64,000 bases of DNA from CAVPDE01 sp963707125 (lineage in GTDB: Bacteria; Desulfobacterota; DSM-4660; Desulfatiglandales; HGW-15): NCBI GenBank assembly GCA_963707125.1, contig CAVPOU010000024.1, positions 211,569 to 275,568 on the forward strand, given 5' to 3'. Below are positions 35,566 through 44,249 of the stretch, one piece after another. Positions within the stretch are counted from its first letter, which is position 1. Each line of letters starts with the position of its first letter. A program made the position numbers and the translations under genes. The notes below the pieces were generated by a model, which was given only the letters and a program-made list of their open reading frames with translations, was not told where the DNA came from and searched no databases.

Positions 35566-36470
35566 TTTGTCTTCCAGCTTCGATACGCTCTCAAAGGCAC
35601 GATGAGCGCAAAAAAGGGTATCATGTACATCGCAGCGACCGTGGGCTCGATCGGGGTAAAAAACTCAGAGCTAAAGACGATGACCAGGACATTGTTCATC
35701 ATCCCCAGGCAAATGACCGCAGCCACCTGATCTTCAACCGGTCTTCCCGACGAAAGAAGAATTCCCGCCAGAAGGTACAAAGCCCCCAGAATAAATGCCA
35801 CCACCGTGGCCATCACAATCGTCATGGGCTCCTGGTAAAAGAAATTGGAATACTTGGAGAAGATCCCCATGTTCGTGACGGCAAACAGGAATAGAGAAAT
35901 CGGAAACTGATGCTGCCTCAGCGATCGCACCACGCTCGAAGAGACCTTCCTCATGATTTGCGCGAGCAGGACAGGAACAAAGACAACAATCAGCAGCAGG
36001 CGCATCATAGCCCAGACGGAAAGTTCCAAGGACCGGCCGCAAAGAATATCCACCATGGGAGGAAGGGTGAAGGGAACCAGCAGGGAGGAACACACGACCA
36101 CAACCAGCACAAGAGGCGTGTTGGCCTGGAGAAGGCCAGAAATAAACGGCGCCACAACGCCGGCCGATATTCCGGTTAGGAGCAATGCGGAAAGGCTGTA
36201 GCCCGGCCAAAAGGCGCGAAAGAGGAAGAAGATCGCCGCAGGCAGAAGGATCATTCTGATGAAAAGAAAAACGCCGATGACAAGGCCCTTGCTGCGTAGG
36301 GTCTCCGAGATGTCCAAAAGGCTAATCGAGAGAAAGCTCAGGAAGAGAAGGGACATCATGCAGTAAAGGGGAAAAGGCTGGAAGATTTCGCATGCTCTTG
36401 GGGAAAAAATTCCCGCAAGCAAGGAGGAGTAAATGACGAGAAGCAATATCAGATCTCTTAATCGGAACAT
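35544..36470 (-). CDS. BASS/SBF-family membrane permease
   Basis: 308 residues with about nine to ten hydrophobic helices. The bile acid:sodium symporter fold is suggested by the helix pattern and GISAGVVAPFISGLLQAN and GMMNNVLVIVFSSEFF near the C-terminus. Such proteins move organic anions with sodium; substrate unknown. The last residues are encoded in the ACTCC repeat. Confidence 0.7.
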   Translation of the reverse strand: MFRLRDLILLLVIYSSLLAGIFSPRACEIFQPFPLYCMMSLLFLSFLSISLLDISETLRSKGLVIGVFLFIRMILLPAAIFFLFRAFWPGYSLSALLLTGISAGVVAPFISGLLQANTPLVLVVVVCSSLLVPFTLPPMVDILCGRSLELSVWAMMRLLLIVVFVPVLLAQIMRKVSSSVVRSLRQHQFPISLFLFAVTNMGIFSKYSNFFYQEPMTIVMATVVAFILGALYLLAGILLSSGRPVEDQVAAVICLGMMNNVLVIVFSSEFFTPIEPTVAAMYMIPFFALIVPLRAYRSWKTKRNGVME

Positions 36471-36489
36471 AAGGATATTATGGCAGGAA

Positions 36490-36741
36490 CTAATCCTCCT
36501 CCTTCAAAAAGACCGTGTGATATTCCTCTTCGGATAAGTATTTCTTGAGGAGACCTCCCAGTAGATCAAAGAGGGTTTTCAGGTCCTCATCCGACATTCT
36601 ATCCCGAATCAGGGCCATGTGGTCATCATCCGAGAACTTCTGCATGTACCAGGTGAGAGTGCTCTCATCCGTTTCCCGGTCAAAACCGAATCCCACAAGC
36701 CCGTCATAATCATCAACAAACTTATGGCTGTGCTTTGGCAT
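36490..36741 (-). CDS. small acidic protein of unknown function
   Basis: 83 residues from ATG 36741 (MPKHSHKF); a longer frame starts ten residues earlier. Acidic, helical (LKTLFDLLGGLLKKYLSEEEYHTVF) with no signal peptide. I do not recognise the family. It lies 19 bases upstream of the permease gene, in the same direction. Confidence 0.65.
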   Translation of the reverse strand: MPKHSHKFVDDYDGLVGFGFDRETDESTLTWYMQKFSDDDHMALIRDRMSDEDLKTLFDLLGGLLKKYLSEEEYHTVFLKEED

Positions 36742-36806
36742 GGAAAGTTTCTCCGTTTCCACTGTGATCAAGCCTTAAGAAAACAAAACCCTTTGTCACG
36801 AAAACA

Positions 36807-36965
36807 CTAGCAGGTCACTGAAAAACACCCATGGTACAGGCTGATCAAAAACGTCAAGATGCAAGGCACCCGAAATTTCGAGGAGTGAGGCGTACGTAGT
36901 AGTGCGCCGCAATGACGAGAAATGAGGGTAACGCGGCAGATTGGCGTTTTTCATCAGCCTGCTAG
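36807..36965. repeat. 159-bp intergenic repeat with CTAGCAGG...CCTGCTAG ends
   Basis: Ends CTAGCAGGTCACTGAAAAACACC and GGCGTTTTTCATCAGCCTGCTAG are inverted repeats; the interior (AAGATGCAAGGC, GAGGCGTACGTAGTAGTGCGCCGCA) is also partly self-complementary. I recognise this layout as a common dispersed repeat in deltaproteobacterial genomes. Its last bases supply the TAG stop of the LUD gene. Confidence 0.85.
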
Positions 36966-37597
36966 TACCCCAAACTCTCGTTCACAAGGATGACCGAGAT
37001 GTCCGTCATCCAGGGTTTACGGTGAAGGATCGTGGTGACTTCACAGATGCGTTTGGGGGCGTTGCAGTCAATGCACACTCCGGTCTTGGCACAGGGCGTA
37101 TCCAGGTTGAGGCTCTTGGCTCGCAGGGGACCTGCCACTTCCCTGATCCTTTCGAGCGCCGATTGAAGGTCCGGCCTCACCTTGTTCATGCCGGCCACAA
37201 TGATCACCTTTTTCGGCCCGAAGGTCATCGCCGCAGTGCGATTACCCACCGCATCCACGTTCACGATTTCACCTGTAGCAGAGATGGCATTGGCGCTGCA
37301 GACGAAGCAATCGCTCCGGCCCTGTGCAAGACGGATTTTCTTGTTCTCTTCACCGAAAAGATTCCCTTCCCAGTGGTCAAAGAGGGTCTTCCCTTTTGCC
37401 TGAAGCGTTTCTTTGAGACCAAGGGATCTCGTGGTATGTGACCCGCCGAAGCCGAAGGTTTCATAACCGGAAACCATGCTCAGAATGAGGTCTCTTGCTT
37501 CCTCGACGGTCGAGACAAAATGGGCATCAAAGCCGTGATCCTTCAGAGCCTTGACGCACTTTTCACCCTGTTTTTCCCAGAGCCACTTCTGATCCAT
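36962..37597 (-). CDS. LUD-domain (LutC/DUF162-like) protein
   Basis: 211 residues. The fold of lactate-utilisation LutB/LutC proteins: GFGGSHTTRSLGL, GRSDCFVCSANAISATGEIVNVDAVGNR. A Cys-rich tail (TPCAKTGVCIDCNAPKRIC) could hold a metal. Role unknown. Next to xdhC in the same direction (4-base gap), so probably co-transcribed. Confidence 0.85.
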   Translation of the reverse strand: MDQKWLWEKQGEKCVKALKDHGFDAHFVSTVEEARDLILSMVSGYETFGFGGSHTTRSLGLKETLQAKGKTLFDHWEGNLFGEENKKIRLAQGRSDCFVCSANAISATGEIVNVDAVGNRTAAMTFGPKKVIIVAGMNKVRPDLQSALERIREVAGPLRAKSLNLDTPCAKTGVCIDCNAPKRICEVTTILHRKPWMTDISVILVNESLGY

Positions 37598-37601
37598 GAC
37601 G

Positions 37602-38675
37602 TCATGCCTCCTTTCCAGCCCGCACCTGAATCAATTCCCCCACAATGCTCACCGCTATTTCCTCAGGGGTCTCCGCTCCGATATCGAGACCGATGGGCGC
37701 GTGAACTCGATCAAGGTCTGATTTCGTGAAGCCTTCTTCAAGGAGCTTTTCGTAAATCATCGCTTTCTTGCGGCGGCTCCCGATCATACCGATGTACTTT
37801 GCCTTGGTTCTGAGGCATTGCTCGAGCACGGACTTGTCATGGATGTGCCCCCTGGTGACAATGACAAGGTAGGACGATTCGTCCACAGAAATCTTTGCGA
37901 GCACGCCCTCAAACGCAAATTGATGGACCTTGGCGGCATCCGGAAACTTCTTGGGATCAGCAAATTCAGGGCGATCGTCAATGACCATCACTTTGAATCC
38001 CACCTTGCTCGCCAGAGGTATAATCTGGGCCGAAACGTGCCCGCCGCCAAAAATGTAGAGAACGGGATCCGAGAGAATTGGTTCCACAAAGAGCTCAACG
38101 CCGGCTCCGAGGTCATCCCTGGAAGCCACGAGGCGGGGCTCTCTTTGTTTGAGCCAAAGGGGCATGTTTTTCGCTAGCTCTTTTTCAATGGCTTTCATCC
38201 CAGGTAGATAACCTGTGGGCTCAGCGCCAGGCAAAATGAACAACCTGGGGACTCTATCCTTTTGCCACCGGTCCAAATTGACCACGGTCACGAGGAGCCC
38301 TGCTCCGCCCCGCTTCTGGATATCCAGGATTCTTCTGAAGCCCTGGATCTGGTCCTGGTTCTCCGGGGAGAGCGGTTCGAGAAATATGTCCACATCCCCG
38401 CCGCAGATCATGTCCGTTTCTGCCACATCCTTCCCCATAAGGTTGAGGCTTAGACTCATAGATGAACGAGTTGCAAAAACCTTTTTGGCGGCCTCCAGCA
38501 CGTGCGCTTCGAGAAGTCCGCCTCCTATGGTCCCCACATAAGACCCATCTTCCAGGATGAGGAACTTGGTCCCTGCTCCTCTTGGACCGGATCCCGTGAG
38601 TCTGATAATGGTCGCGAGCACAGAGAACTCTTTCTTGCCCAACAATTCGACTGCTTTGGTATAAACATCCTTCAT
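37602..38675 (-). CDS. XdhC/CoxI-family molybdenum hydroxylase maturation protein
   Basis: 357 residues. XdhC proteins bind and help sulfurate the molybdenum cofactor before insertion in xanthine-dehydrogenase-type enzymes. N-terminal XdhC/CoxI domain (GSGPRGAGTKFLI, GTIGGGLLEA), C-terminal Rossmann domain (LYIFGGGHVSAQIIPLA, VIDDRPEFA, GMIGSRRK). No hydroxylase subunit gene is in the window; the nearby yqeC and selB suggest a selenium-dependent one elsewhere. Confidence 0.9.
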   Translation of the reverse strand: MKDVYTKAVELLGKKEFSVLATIIRLTGSGPRGAGTKFLILEDGSYVGTIGGGLLEAHVLEAAKKVFATRSSMSLSLNLMGKDVAETDMICGGDVDIFLEPLSPENQDQIQGFRRILDIQKRGGAGLLVTVVNLDRWQKDRVPRLFILPGAEPTGYLPGMKAIEKELAKNMPLWLKQREPRLVASRDDLGAGVELFVEPILSDPVLYIFGGGHVSAQIIPLASKVGFKVMVIDDRPEFADPKKFPDAAKVHQFAFEGVLAKISVDESSYLVIVTRGHIHDKSVLEQCLRTKAKYIGMIGSRRKKAMIYEKLLEEGFTKSDLDRVHAPIGLDIGAETPEEIAVSIVGELIQVRAGKEA

Positions 38676-38691
38676 GACTTGTCCTTCTTAG

Positions 38692-38822
38692 TTGACGGTT
38701 TCGTAAAAAGTCGGAAAACATTTTTTCTTGTCATTCCGGCGCAAGCCGGAATCCAGCTTATTCGAATGCTTTCAGAAGACCTGGACTCCGGTTTTCACCG
38801 GAGTGACGACTTTTTATGACGC
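38692..38822. repeat. intergenic repeat 'TCGTAAAAAGTCG ... CGACTTTTTATGA'
   Basis: Ends GTTTCGTAAAAAGTCGG and CGACTTTTTATGACG are inverted; inside are two hairpins, CATTCCGGCGCAAGCCGGAATCC and ACTCCGGTTTTCACCGGAGT. It lies between xdhC and yqeC, and its right end overlaps the last codons of yqeC. Confidence 0.85.
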
Positions 38823-39602
38823 CATCTTAGTTCTAATCTCATAGACTCCTTCCCTAAGTGATCCCAGAATCACACGACCGACTTTTCTCAATGGGTCGGC
38901 TAGCAGGATATCCGCAAGCTCTAACGCATTCCTCTCGTCCCTGATCAGATCCGCTTTGTTCAAAAACACAATCCTTCTTGCATCCTCAGGCGTCCCCTTG
39001 AACAGCCCTGCCGGATGAAGAAAAACTTTTGCCAAGGCGCCTGGAGTGAGAATGTCCCCAGGATGAAGTCCCGTGACGTTCTTGACTTGCTCTACCCTGA
39101 AGGCGGTCGCCTCATCCAGCCGTGCGCCCATGGCCTCGAGACCCATCATGGCGACAACCATCGTGACGGAGCTCGGAATCACAGGCTCATGTTCTGCCGG
39201 CGCTTTCACCGGGTGACCTGCTGAACCGTCTGCCTCCACGACCAGGTAGTGGACTTCTGAATCGTGATAGACATCGTCTGCCAGAGAAGGGCTGATACCC
39301 TCCGCTTTTCCTGAGTCGAGGATGCTCCTGCCGACAAAGACGGTTCCTTCCCTGCCGAGCCCCTCCCTCGTCTTGTCTCTCCATTGAAGATCGTCACCGA
39401 CAAGAACAATCTTTTCATACTGCAGGGCTTCCCCGTGCCACATCTTCGTAGTCGTTGACGTGATGACTCGTTTCCCAGTGCGCCTAAGTTCCTCGGCAAG
39501 AGCAAACATTAGATTCGTCTTGCCGCCTCCTCCAACAAGGGCAACGTGTTCACGGGGACCGAGTGCAAGAGCCTCAGTCAGACTATGGACTTCCTCTTTC
39601 AA
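38814..39602 (-). CDS. yqeC: YqeC, selenium-dependent hydroxylase accessory protein
   Basis: 262 residues from TTG 39602. A P-loop-like protein (VALVGGGGKTNLMFALAEEL, TSTTTKMW, VVEADGSAGHPVKAP, VFLNKADL). YqeC occurs with selenium-dependent molybdenum hydroxylases and is thought to help mature them; the exact reaction is unknown. The company of xdhC and selB fits. Confidence 0.88.
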   Translation of the reverse strand: MKEEVHSLTEALALGPREHVALVGGGGKTNLMFALAEELRRTGKRVITSTTTKMWHGEALQYEKIVLVGDDLQWRDKTREGLGREGTVFVGRSILDSGKAEGISPSLADDVYHDSEVHYLVVEADGSAGHPVKAPAEHEPVIPSSVTMVVAMMGLEAMGARLDEATAFRVEQVKNVTGLHPGDILTPGALAKVFLHPAGLFKGTPEDARRIVFLNKADLIRDERNALELADILLADPLRKVGRVILGSLREGVYEIRTKMAS

Positions 39603-40020
39603 TCAATCGCTCCGCACGTTAACCGTTCACCGTTATCCGTTTTGCGAAATGGTGGCATGGATAAAGTCCGTTTATCCGTGTTGCCTTGTCCTGTGCCCTT
39701 TATCTCACGGACAAGCAAGCAACGCTTGTCCGTGCCACCCTTCGCGTCACTTCGCCCGTTGCTTGTCGCCTGTCGCAGGTTGCTTGTTGCCGGTTGTCTG
39801 TTGACTGTTGGTTGTTTAGTGACGAGTCACGCGTGACCGTTCGACAAGCTCACGGCCCTGAGCCAGTCGAAGGGCGAGTGACGAGTAATCCTTTTTTCTC
39901 GTGTCTCGTTACTTGTCTCTTGTCACTTGTTACTGGGTTCCCCAACTTTAGGCACTTCTTATTCCGTCCCCTGTATTCTGCTAACTGATCACCGCTAACT
40001 GGTTACTGACCACTGATGTC
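39603..40020. repeat. 418-bp gene-free spacer of word-like repeats
   Basis: The stretch is made of overlapping short words: GTTAACCGTTCACCGTTATCCG; GGACAAGCAAGCAACGCTTGTCCG (a hairpin); GTTGCTTGTCGCCTGTCGCAGG; GTGACGAGTCACGCGTGACC; TTCGACAAGCTCACGGCCCTGAGCCAGTCGAA; TCGTTACTTGTCTCTTGTCACTTG. It separates selB from yqeC. No gene seen. Confidence 0.7.
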
Positions 40021-41925
40021 TTACTTCTTCCTCAGCACCCTCTTATCCCCTATCCTCATCGTCAACTGAGTGATGTCGAAATGCTCGAGAAGGGGAATGG
40101 TGTACTTTCTCGAAGCGCCGGTCATGTCCTTGAACTGAGGGGTGTCGATCTCCCCCTTTTCCTTGAGGACGGCCACCAGTCTCTCTTTCAGTTCCTCAAT
40201 CACGTCTTTGTGAAAATACAAGTCTTCTTTGACTTTAATCAGGATGCCGTCTTTGACCATGACCTGCAGGACATCGGCGCCTGAGTTGCCGGGAAACTTG
40301 CCTGTCAACTCCTTGAAGTAGGGAGGCTGCAGAGCTCCCTTCAAATAGACCTCTTGGATCTGCTGCCGAACCTTCTCCTGATCCTGGGCGAGGGTCACAT
40401 GATGCTCTTTGATCCGGAGGATCTCCTTTTCCTGGATCACGATTCCTTCCTGGCCCAACTGGGTGATGAGGAAGTTGAAGAGCTTGGAATCTCCTGTACC
40501 GGCTGTTCTGGAGCGAAGCTCTTCCTTGAGCAGCCCCGCTTTCAAGGGGAAATCTTTGTGATACTGATCGAGAATAGACAGGATCTGATCTCTTGCTTTT
40601 TTCAGATAATCGGCATGAATAAGGGTGCCCTTCTCTTTGTCGTACTGGATGATTCTTTTCTTGGCTTGAAGAGCCTTCATGATCTCTTCCAGTTTTTTCC
40701 TGCTCGCATTGGTCAGGAACGGGAGTTGCGAGTGCGCCACTCCATCGAAGCGACTGGCTAGCACAAACTGCTCGGTGATCTCGGTCAGGTTCCCTGAATT
40801 GAGGGCTTTTAGTTCGGAGAGGGCTGTTTCCGAAAAACGCTTCTTCTTCTGGGGATAAGCGTTGAGGATCTCTCCTCCTGCAATGGCCCGCACCGGCGAG
40901 TAGCTCCTCAGCACATAGCGGTCTCTGGCAAGAACCGCCACAGGGTCTTCAAGTCTTATTTCAGCAAAACAAGTGTCTCCCGGGTTGAGTTCATCCCTGT
41001 CCAGGATCACCACCGTGGCAATGATCTCCGAGGTGCCCGTGTGAAAGCGCACCTTCGCCCTGTTCTTGAGCTTTCTGGGCGCACTCCTGAGGTGATCGAG
41101 AACGACATCCACCATTCGAGTGGCTCTGAGCGAATCCTTCGTGGCGAGAACATTGCCGCGCTCAAGCTGCTCTTTTTCAACGCCCTGCAGATTGATCGCC
41201 GTTCTCAGCCCGGCGCTCACCTCGTTCACTTCCTGGTTGTGCACCTGGATCCCCCTGATTCGCGCGTCCAGACCCTGGGGATAAACAGTGACTTCATCGG
41301 CTGTCCTGATTTGACCGGACATGGTGGTCCCTGTGACGACAGTGCCAAAGCCTTTCATCGTGAACACCCGGTCCACCGGGAGACGGAAAAACCCGCTCAT
41401 CTCCCTCTCCGCGACCTCTTTGACCAGGCCGTCAAGCACCCCTACCAACTCCTTGATTCCCTGTCCTGTCACAGAAGAAACCGGAACAATCGGTGCGTTT
41501 TCGAGAAACGTGCCGGACAAGAAAGCCGCCACGTCTTCCTTCACGAGTTCAAGCCACTCCTGATCCACCATGTCTATTTTGGTCAGAACAACAAGCCCCT
41601 TCTTCACCCTCAAGAGCTGGCAGATCTCCAGGTGCTCCCTCGTCTGGGGCATCACGCCTTCATCCGCGGCGATCACGAGAGCCACAAGATCCACGCCGGT
41701 CGCACCGGCCACCATGTGTTTCACGAATTTCTCATGGCCCGGCACGTCGACGATTCCCAGGATCTGACCGCTCGGCAGTTCGAGGTGGGCAAATCCGAGC
41801 TCTATGGTGATGCCTCGCTCCTTCTCCTCTTTGAGCCGATCCGTGTCTATGCCGGTCATGGCCTTGACGAGCGAGGTCTTCCCGTGATCGATATGCCCTG
41901 CTGTTCCAAGAATAATTTGTTTCAT
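40021..41925 (-). CDS. selB: selenocysteine-specific elongation factor SelB
   Basis: 634 residues, full length. SelB brings selenocysteinyl-tRNA to UGA codons marked by a SECIS hairpin. GTPase motifs GTAGHIDHGKTSL, DVPGHEKF and LTKIDMVD; EF-Tu-like domains II and III; winged-helix repeats at the C-terminus (from about residue 400) that bind the SECIS RNA. selA, selD and selC are not in the window. Confidence 0.96.
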   Translation of the reverse strand: MKQIILGTAGHIDHGKTSLVKAMTGIDTDRLKEEKERGITIELGFAHLELPSGQILGIVDVPGHEKFVKHMVAGATGVDLVALVIAADEGVMPQTREHLEICQLLRVKKGLVVLTKIDMVDQEWLELVKEDVAAFLSGTFLENAPIVPVSSVTGQGIKELVGVLDGLVKEVAEREMSGFFRLPVDRVFTMKGFGTVVTGTTMSGQIRTADEVTVYPQGLDARIRGIQVHNQEVNEVSAGLRTAINLQGVEKEQLERGNVLATKDSLRATRMVDVVLDHLRSAPRKLKNRAKVRFHTGTSEIIATVVILDRDELNPGDTCFAEIRLEDPVAVLARDRYVLRSYSPVRAIAGGEILNAYPQKKKRFSETALSELKALNSGNLTEITEQFVLASRFDGVAHSQLPFLTNASRKKLEEIMKALQAKKRIIQYDKEKGTLIHADYLKKARDQILSILDQYHKDFPLKAGLLKEELRSRTAGTGDSKLFNFLITQLGQEGIVIQEKEILRIKEHHVTLAQDQEKVRQQIQEVYLKGALQPPYFKELTGKFPGNSGADVLQVMVKDGILIKVKEDLYFHKDVIEELKERLVAVLKEKGEIDTPQFKDMTGASRKYTIPLLEHFDITQLTMRIGDKRVLRKK

Positions 41926-41966
41926 GGTTTTACCTGTTTTAATTCGCTTTTTCCAATAGACACCTT

Positions 41967-41995
41967 TACATAGAGTGAATCCATAAGCCTGTCAA
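41967..41995 (-). promoter_or_regulatory. sigma-70 promoter for selB
   Basis: On the minus strand TTGACA (41990-41995), a 17-base spacer and TATGTA (41967-41972), about 40-70 bases before the selB start. Confidence 0.65.
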
Positions 41996-42075
41996 GGCGA
42001 ATAAGGCCTTGTTTCAGTCATGAAAAAGACCTTCAGCACTCCGAAATCTTGGCAAAAAGCACTGAAAGATTTCTG

Positions 42076-42103
42076 TTGACCTGCAGAGATGATTTTGTTA
42101 AAT
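42076..42103 (+). promoter_or_regulatory. promoter for the intron-containing tRNA gene
   Basis: TTGACC (42076-42081), a 16-base spacer and TTAAAT (42098-42103; TAAATC one base on is an equal choice), about 40 bases before the tRNA. Confidence 0.5.
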
Positions 42104-42141
42104 CTTATGCTAAGATTTTAGGCGTTTACCTCATCAATTTT

Positions 42142-42478
42142 TCCCCGGTAGCTCAGTTGGTAGAGCGGGTGGCTGTAGAAGCAAACTGCAGCTTCCACGA
42201 GAAATCGTGGTTGAAAAATCGGGTGAATTCAGGGAAGCCTGCCCTCCACTTATTGTGGAGAATGGTAATCCTGAGCCAAGCCCTGAATAATTGCTGTTCA
42301 GGGAAGGTGCAGAGACTAGAGCTTCGGCTCGTACTCTCCGGGTGAAACCCGGAGGGGAAGCGCCCGACACCCTCAGCCCAAGTCATTGGGACGGGTGATG
42401 AGATAGTCCAAGCCTGGTAGAAATATCAGGGCACTTGTAACCACTTGGTCGGCAGTTCGAGTCTGTCCCGGGGAGCCA
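42142..42478 (+). tRNA. tRNA-Asn(GUU) interrupted by a group I intron
   Basis: Exon 1 is 42142-42176, exon 2 is 42438-42478. Joined, they give a perfect cloverleaf: acceptor TCCCCGG/CCGGGGA, D arm GCTC-AGTTGGTA-GAGC, anticodon stem GGTGG/CCACT around loop CTGTTAA, variable TGGTC, T arm GGCAG-TTCGAGT-CTGTC, discriminator G and an encoded CCA. The anticodon is GTT, split between its second and third bases. Confidence 0.93.
42177..42437 (+). ncRNA. group I intron (261 nt) in tRNA-Asn
   Basis: Conserved core elements are visible: P (GAATTCAGGGAAGCC, near 42225), Q (AATCCTGAGCCAAGCC, near 42267), R (GGTGCAGAGACTAGA, near 42306) and S (GAGATAGTCC, near 42400); GACTA of R pairs with TAGTC of S to form P7. 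P1 pairs exon GGCTGT with intron GCAGCT, giving the expected U-G pair at the 5' splice site, and the intron ends in G. No homing endonuclease frame is inside. Size and motifs resemble the small IC3 introns of cyanobacterial tRNA-Leu. Confidence 0.93.
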
Positions 42479-42480
42479 GA

Positions 42481-42519
42481 AATTAAAAAGGGGCTATTCA
42501 AATTAGCCCCTTTTTAATT
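42481..42519 (+). terminator. intrinsic terminator after tRNA-Asn
   Basis: A perfect 16-base stem AATTAAAAAGGGGCTA / TAGCCCCTTTTTAATT begins three bases after the tRNA CCA. It would also work on the other strand. Confidence 0.85.
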
Positions 42520-42686
42520 TCTGATTCCTGGTTGCAGCGAGGACTGGGCGTGAGCTTGTCCTGAGCCCGCCACCGAGCGGGCGAAGGAAGTCTGTCCCGA
42601 GCAAATAGCCTATGAGCGATTGGTACGTTTACATCATCGACGGTTTCGTCCGGCAACCGACCGAGAAAATCCAATGCATGTATTCG

Positions 42687-44249
42687 TCACGCATCGTCCG
42701 GCGTATTGCTTCCGTAGGCGGACTGGATTGCCTGCTCTATGCGGGCGATTTCTTCATCCGACAGGAAATCGAAGTGGCCTGCGCGTTTCCGTGCGGAAAG
42801 CCGGCCATTGTTTTGCAGACAGAAGCGAATGAAGAGGTCGATCTTCCGGTCGGGCATGTCCACGATCTCCTGGATGGCTTTCTTGGTTTTATCGTAGTTG
42901 GCCAGGAACGCCAATTCGCTGGCGAGTTCCTTATCGATGGTCTGCTCGATGAACCGGAAGAGCGCTTCCGCCTGGGGTGTCATGTCGATATAGTGGTACC
43001 ACCTGGCCGTATCATTATGGACGGTCATGCGGCCTTCTTCGTCGAGCGAGTATTCCACCAAGGCCATCAGATGCCGGGAGAACGCGTCCAGAGAAGCGTC
43101 ATAGTCGGCAGGGTTCTTCAACAGGGATGCCGATATGGGAAACATGACGCCTTCAGGCGTAAAACCCCGTCGGGCAAGGATGTTGTGGATCAGGAAGCGG
43201 TGAATTCGACCATTGCCGTCCTCGAAGGGGTGGAGGAAAACAAATCCATAGGCGATGGCGGCGGCGTGAATCACGGCGGGTACCTTGTCTGCGTCCATTC
43301 GCTTGTGGGCGGTTACAAGACCTTCCATAAGGTCGGGCAGATCTTCAGGCTTCGGACATGCGAAGTGTATCTTTTCTTTCTGCCAGGCGACCGTCTCACC
43401 GACATAGTTCTGGGTGCGTCGGTAGTCTGAATCGCGAAACCGCGCATCGGCAATGCGATTTTGAAGCTCGATCAATTCCTTTTTCTCGCAAAAGTCTTCT
43501 TGCTCCGCCATCTGAAGCAGCGCAACAAAGCGCTCGGTTCGGGTCGAGGTGGGCTTGATGTGTTCGATCTCGAAGGAAGATTTCGTCTCCTTGGTGTAGA
43601 GGTAGCCGAGCGCCCGCTTCAGCACTTCCGGAGAATAGGTGGACACCACCTGACGGCATCGGTTGGGAAGGTCGGCCATTTCAAAGTCGCGAAGGGTTTC
43701 CGTGCGGCGAACCGTCGGGCAGAACCGGCGATTGCCCAGCAAATTATCGTTGATCCGCTGACGACGGACCTGGCGAGCCGGGCTGATCGTGTAGTATTCA
43801 TCGGCATCGAGCAGATCGATGTAGTTGCCCCGCTTCACGTCATCGAGCGGGAGTTTTTTACCAGTCAGGAACTCGTACAGAAACCACAGACGCCTGGCGT
43901 ACTTGCCGGCCAGCTTGGACCGGATATATTCGAGGAGATCTTCCTCAGCCACCTTCTGAAACAAGCTGGCGAGGATCGCCAGATTCGTTCCGTCATACTT
44001 AAGCGCAAATTCAAGATGATCGACCAGCGTGTCTCCCGGCCAGTATTTGGACGGGTAGACCTCCTCGATCACGCCCCCGGTCGACTCGATTCGATGGGTG
44101 CCGGTGGTAGCGACAATGGACCTGTGCCAGTTCGGAATAACATCGAGATCGTACCGCTCAATGAGTGCTACATATCCCACGGGCCTATGTGTCGATTTAT
44201 CCTGATCTTTTGCAACCACGGCTCCCTCTGGAATAACGATTACGTCCAA
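42687..44249 (-). CDS. Fic-domain protein (probable AMP-transferase)
   Basis: 520 residues from a TTG at 44249. Fic proteins move AMP or similar groups from nucleotides to hydroxyl side chains. The motif HPFEDGNGRIHR (about residue 350) is complete. A possible inhibitory helix, SSFEIEH (near 228), resembles the SSxIEG form. A large N-terminal domain (about 200 residues, HLEFALKYDGTNLAIL, GKYARRLWFLYEFLTG) and a C-terminal helical domain flank it. No adjacent antitoxin gene. The start is uncertain because repeats lie against it. Confidence 0.88.
   Translation of the reverse strand: MDVIVIPEGAVVAKDQDKSTHRPVGYVALIERYDLDVIPNWHRSIVATTGTHRIESTGGVIEEVYPSKYWPGDTLVDHLEFALKYDGTNLAILASLFQKVAEEDLLEYIRSKLAGKYARRLWFLYEFLTGKKLPLDDVKRGNYIDLLDADEYYTISPARQVRRQRINDNLLGNRRFCPTVRRTETLRDFEMADLPNRCRQVVSTYSPEVLKRALGYLYTKETKSSFEIEHIKPTSTRTERFVALLQMAEQEDFCEKKELIELQNRIADARFRDSDYRRTQNYVGETVAWQKEKIHFACPKPEDLPDLMEGLVTAHKRMDADKVPAVIHAAAIAYGFVFLHPFEDGNGRIHRFLIHNILARRGFTPEGVMFPISASLLKNPADYDASLDAFSRHLMALVEYSLDEEGRMTVHNDTARWYHYIDMTPQAEALFRFIEQTIDKELASELAFLANYDKTKKAIQEIVDMPDRKIDLFIRFCLQNNGRLSARKRAGHFDFLSDEEIARIEQAIQSAYGSNTPDDA

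Noticed and set aside
42049..42345. Small plus-strand protein
   Set aside because: It runs through the tRNA and intron and has no protein-like character.
42142..42478. Selenocysteine tRNA, expected near selB
   Set aside because: The spliced form has a 7-bp acceptor, a short variable loop and a GTT anticodon, so it is tRNA-Asn.
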